Below are positions 63,147 through 64,000 of a stretch of DNA of 64,000 nt, piece after piece. The stretch covers positions 1,860,501-1,924,500 of the forward strand of contig NZ_CP009429.1 of NCBI RefSeq assembly GCF_001314325.1. Direction: 5' to 3'. Under the pieces are notes generated by a model that saw nothing but the letters and a program-made list of their open reading frames with translations, was not told the origin of the DNA and did not search any database. Origin of the DNA: Sphingopyxis macrogoltabida (lineage in GTDB: Bacteria > Pseudomonadota > Alphaproteobacteria > Sphingomonadales > Sphingomonadaceae). The translations under genes and the position numbers were made by a program. Position 1 is the stretch's first letter; each line of letters begins with the position of its first letter.

Positions 63147-63488
63147 ATGACCCGCATCTTTCTTCCCTCGCTCCTGCTTCTCTCGCTTGCCGCCTGCGGC
63201 GGCGGCGACAATGGCGGCAAATCGACCGCCAAGCTCGACGCGGTCGAGGTTCAGCCCGGAACGATCAGCGATTCGATGATCATCCTCGACGATGCGACGA
63301 CCGACGGAACCGCGGTCGACAACAGTGTCCCCGACGACGGCACAGCAAAGCCCGCGGCAAAAACCGAAGCGGACAAGGACGAGACCGACGACGAGGCGAG
63401 CAGCGATAGCGAAAATCCTGACGCCGTCGCCGTACCCGCGGTCAAGAAGGCGGTTACCGTGGAACCCGCCGCCAAAAAGAGCGAATAG
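63147..63488 (+). CDS. Putative small lipoprotein
   Basis: A 113-residue protein with lipobox LAAC at residues 14-17, then a hydrophilic Asp/Thr/Lys-rich chain (GGKSTAKLDAVEVQPGTISD then DEASSDSENPDAVAVP). AGGAA lies seven bases upstream of ATG 63147. No domain is recognised; a surface or periplasmic lipoprotein of low complexity. Downstream of lipB on the same strand. Confidence 0.75.
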   Translation: MTRIFLPSLLLLSLAACGGGDNGGKSTAKLDAVEVQPGTISDSMIILDDATTDGTAVDNSVPDDGTAKPAAKTEADKDETDDEASSDSENPDAVAVPAVKKAVTVEPAAKKSE

Positions 63489-63491
63489 CGC

Positions 63492-64000
63492 TCAGCGCAG
63501 CCCCAGGCTCTTGTGCGTCTGGAGCGACAGGCGCCAGCGCGGGTCCGCCATCACCAGATCGATGCAGCGCCGGACATTGTCCTCCGCGTGCGGATCGTCG
63601 AGCGGCTGGATCAGCCGGTGCGCGAAATCGAGCGACGCGAGCATTTCGACGTCGCTGCCCGGCTGCGGCCAGACCAGTTTGAGTTCGTCACCACTCCGTT
63701 GCACCAGCTCGCTGCCCGCCTTGGGGCTGATACAGATCCAGTCGATGCTGCGCGGCACCGCCAGCGTGCCGTTGCTTTCGATCGCGATCGTGAAGCCTTG
63801 GGCATGGAGTGCGTCGATCAGCGCGTCATTGACCTGCAGCATCGGCTCGCCGCCGGTGAGCACGACATAGCGGTCCCCCGGCGCTTCACCCCAGCTTTCC
63901 GCAACGACTGCGGCAAGCGCCTCGGCATCGCGATATTTGCCACCGAGCGTCCCGTCGGTGCCGACGAAATCGGTATCGCAGAATTGGCAGATCGCCTTGG
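63492..64000 (-). CDS. queE: 7-carboxy-7-deazaguanine synthase, 5' end outside the window
   Basis: Radical-SAM enzyme of queuosine synthesis; the last 169 codons are present. The visible part has AICQFCDTDFVGTDGT, which holds the cluster cysteines, then YVVLTGGEPMLQVNDALIDA, IAIESNGTLAVPRSIDWICI, SPKAGSELVQ and the end LSLQTHKSLGLR. The start lies beyond 64000. Confidence 0.94.
   Translation of the reverse strand, partial: KAICQFCDTDFVGTDGTLGGKYRDAEALAAVVAESWGEAPGDRYVVLTGGEPMLQVNDALIDALHAQGFTIAIESNGTLAVPRSIDWICISPKAGSELVQRSGDELKLVWPQPGSDVEMLASLDFAHRLIQPLDDPHAEDNVRRCIDLVMADPRWRLSLQTHKSLGLR

Overview
The window is about 64 kb of high-GC alphaproteobacterial chromosome. Several things point to a sphingomonad such as Sphingopyxis or a near relative: single-copy alphaproteobacterial markers (CpdR, a DUF1134/EipA protein, DUF2842 next to formyl-THF cyclo-ligase), the zapA-6S RNA-fthC order, densely packed genes with 1- or 4-base start/stop overlaps, and a TonB-receptor/PiuC iron locus. 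The genus is inferred, not proven. No plasmid, phage, insertion sequence, CRISPR array or rRNA is visible, and no stretch longer than about 300 bases lacks a gene.

Layout. (1) 1-11548, minus strand: the respiratory complex I operon nuoA-B-C-D-E-F-G-H-I-J-K-L, with nuoL running off the window. Two non-canonical genes are embedded in it, a SnoaL-like protein between nuoD and nuoE and a 45-residue one-helix membrane protein between nuoG and nuoH. (2) 11770-20749: a YbjN-like protein coupled to a stand-alone EF-Tu domain III-like protein, an inositol monophosphatase, efp, an OPT transporter, a coupled L,D-transpeptidase/M23 peptidase pair, thiE, a lipoprotein, an O-methyltransferase and a class I aldolase. 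(3) 20837-25697: glycolysis/pentose phosphate genes tkt-gap-pgk plus a 2OG-Fe(II) oxygenase. (4) 25855-27585: zapA with a small coiled-coil partner, 6S RNA, fthC and a DUF2842 protein. (5) 29121-36956: a four-gene surface locus of DUF11-type secreted proteins ending in a 1693-residue protein with a C-terminal beta-barrel. (6) 37023-40646: branched-chain 2-oxoacid dehydrogenase E1alpha, E1beta and E2. (7) 40742-45959: thyA, a RadC-like protein, tRNA-Pro, a candidate small RNA, an N-formylglutamate amidohydrolase, cpdR, tRNA-Val, a dienoyl-CoA-reductase-like SDR and an alpha/beta hydrolase. (8) 46006-52995: an iron region with a TonB-like protein, a siderophore receptor, PiuC, and a divergently oriented PepSY-DUF2271-DUF4198-ApbE operon; identical Fur boxes lie upstream of the receptor and of the PepSY operon. 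(9) 53023-56235: a glutamine amidotransferase, tRNA-Ser, eipA, a frameshifted nucleotidyltransferase and apt. (10) 56262-64000: the cytochrome bc1 operon petABC, trmL-hemF, two paralogous membrane proteins, lipB, a lipoprotein and the 3' part of queE.

How it works together. Most of the window is core metabolism: complex I and bc1 respiration, lower glycolysis, branched-chain amino acid breakdown, and heme, lipoate and queuosine synthesis. The two parts most likely to hide undescribed biology are the DUF11/beta-barrel locus and the Fur-regulated flavinylation cluster. In the latter, ApbE would attach FMN to the TGAT sequon of the DUF2271 protein in the periplasm, with electrons supplied through the PepSY membrane protein. 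Smaller leads are a candidate small RNA with its own promoter, operator-like repeat and terminator, a likely CTG start for apbE, an FNR-type box before the nuo operon, and a single-base frameshift in the nucleotidyltransferase gene.
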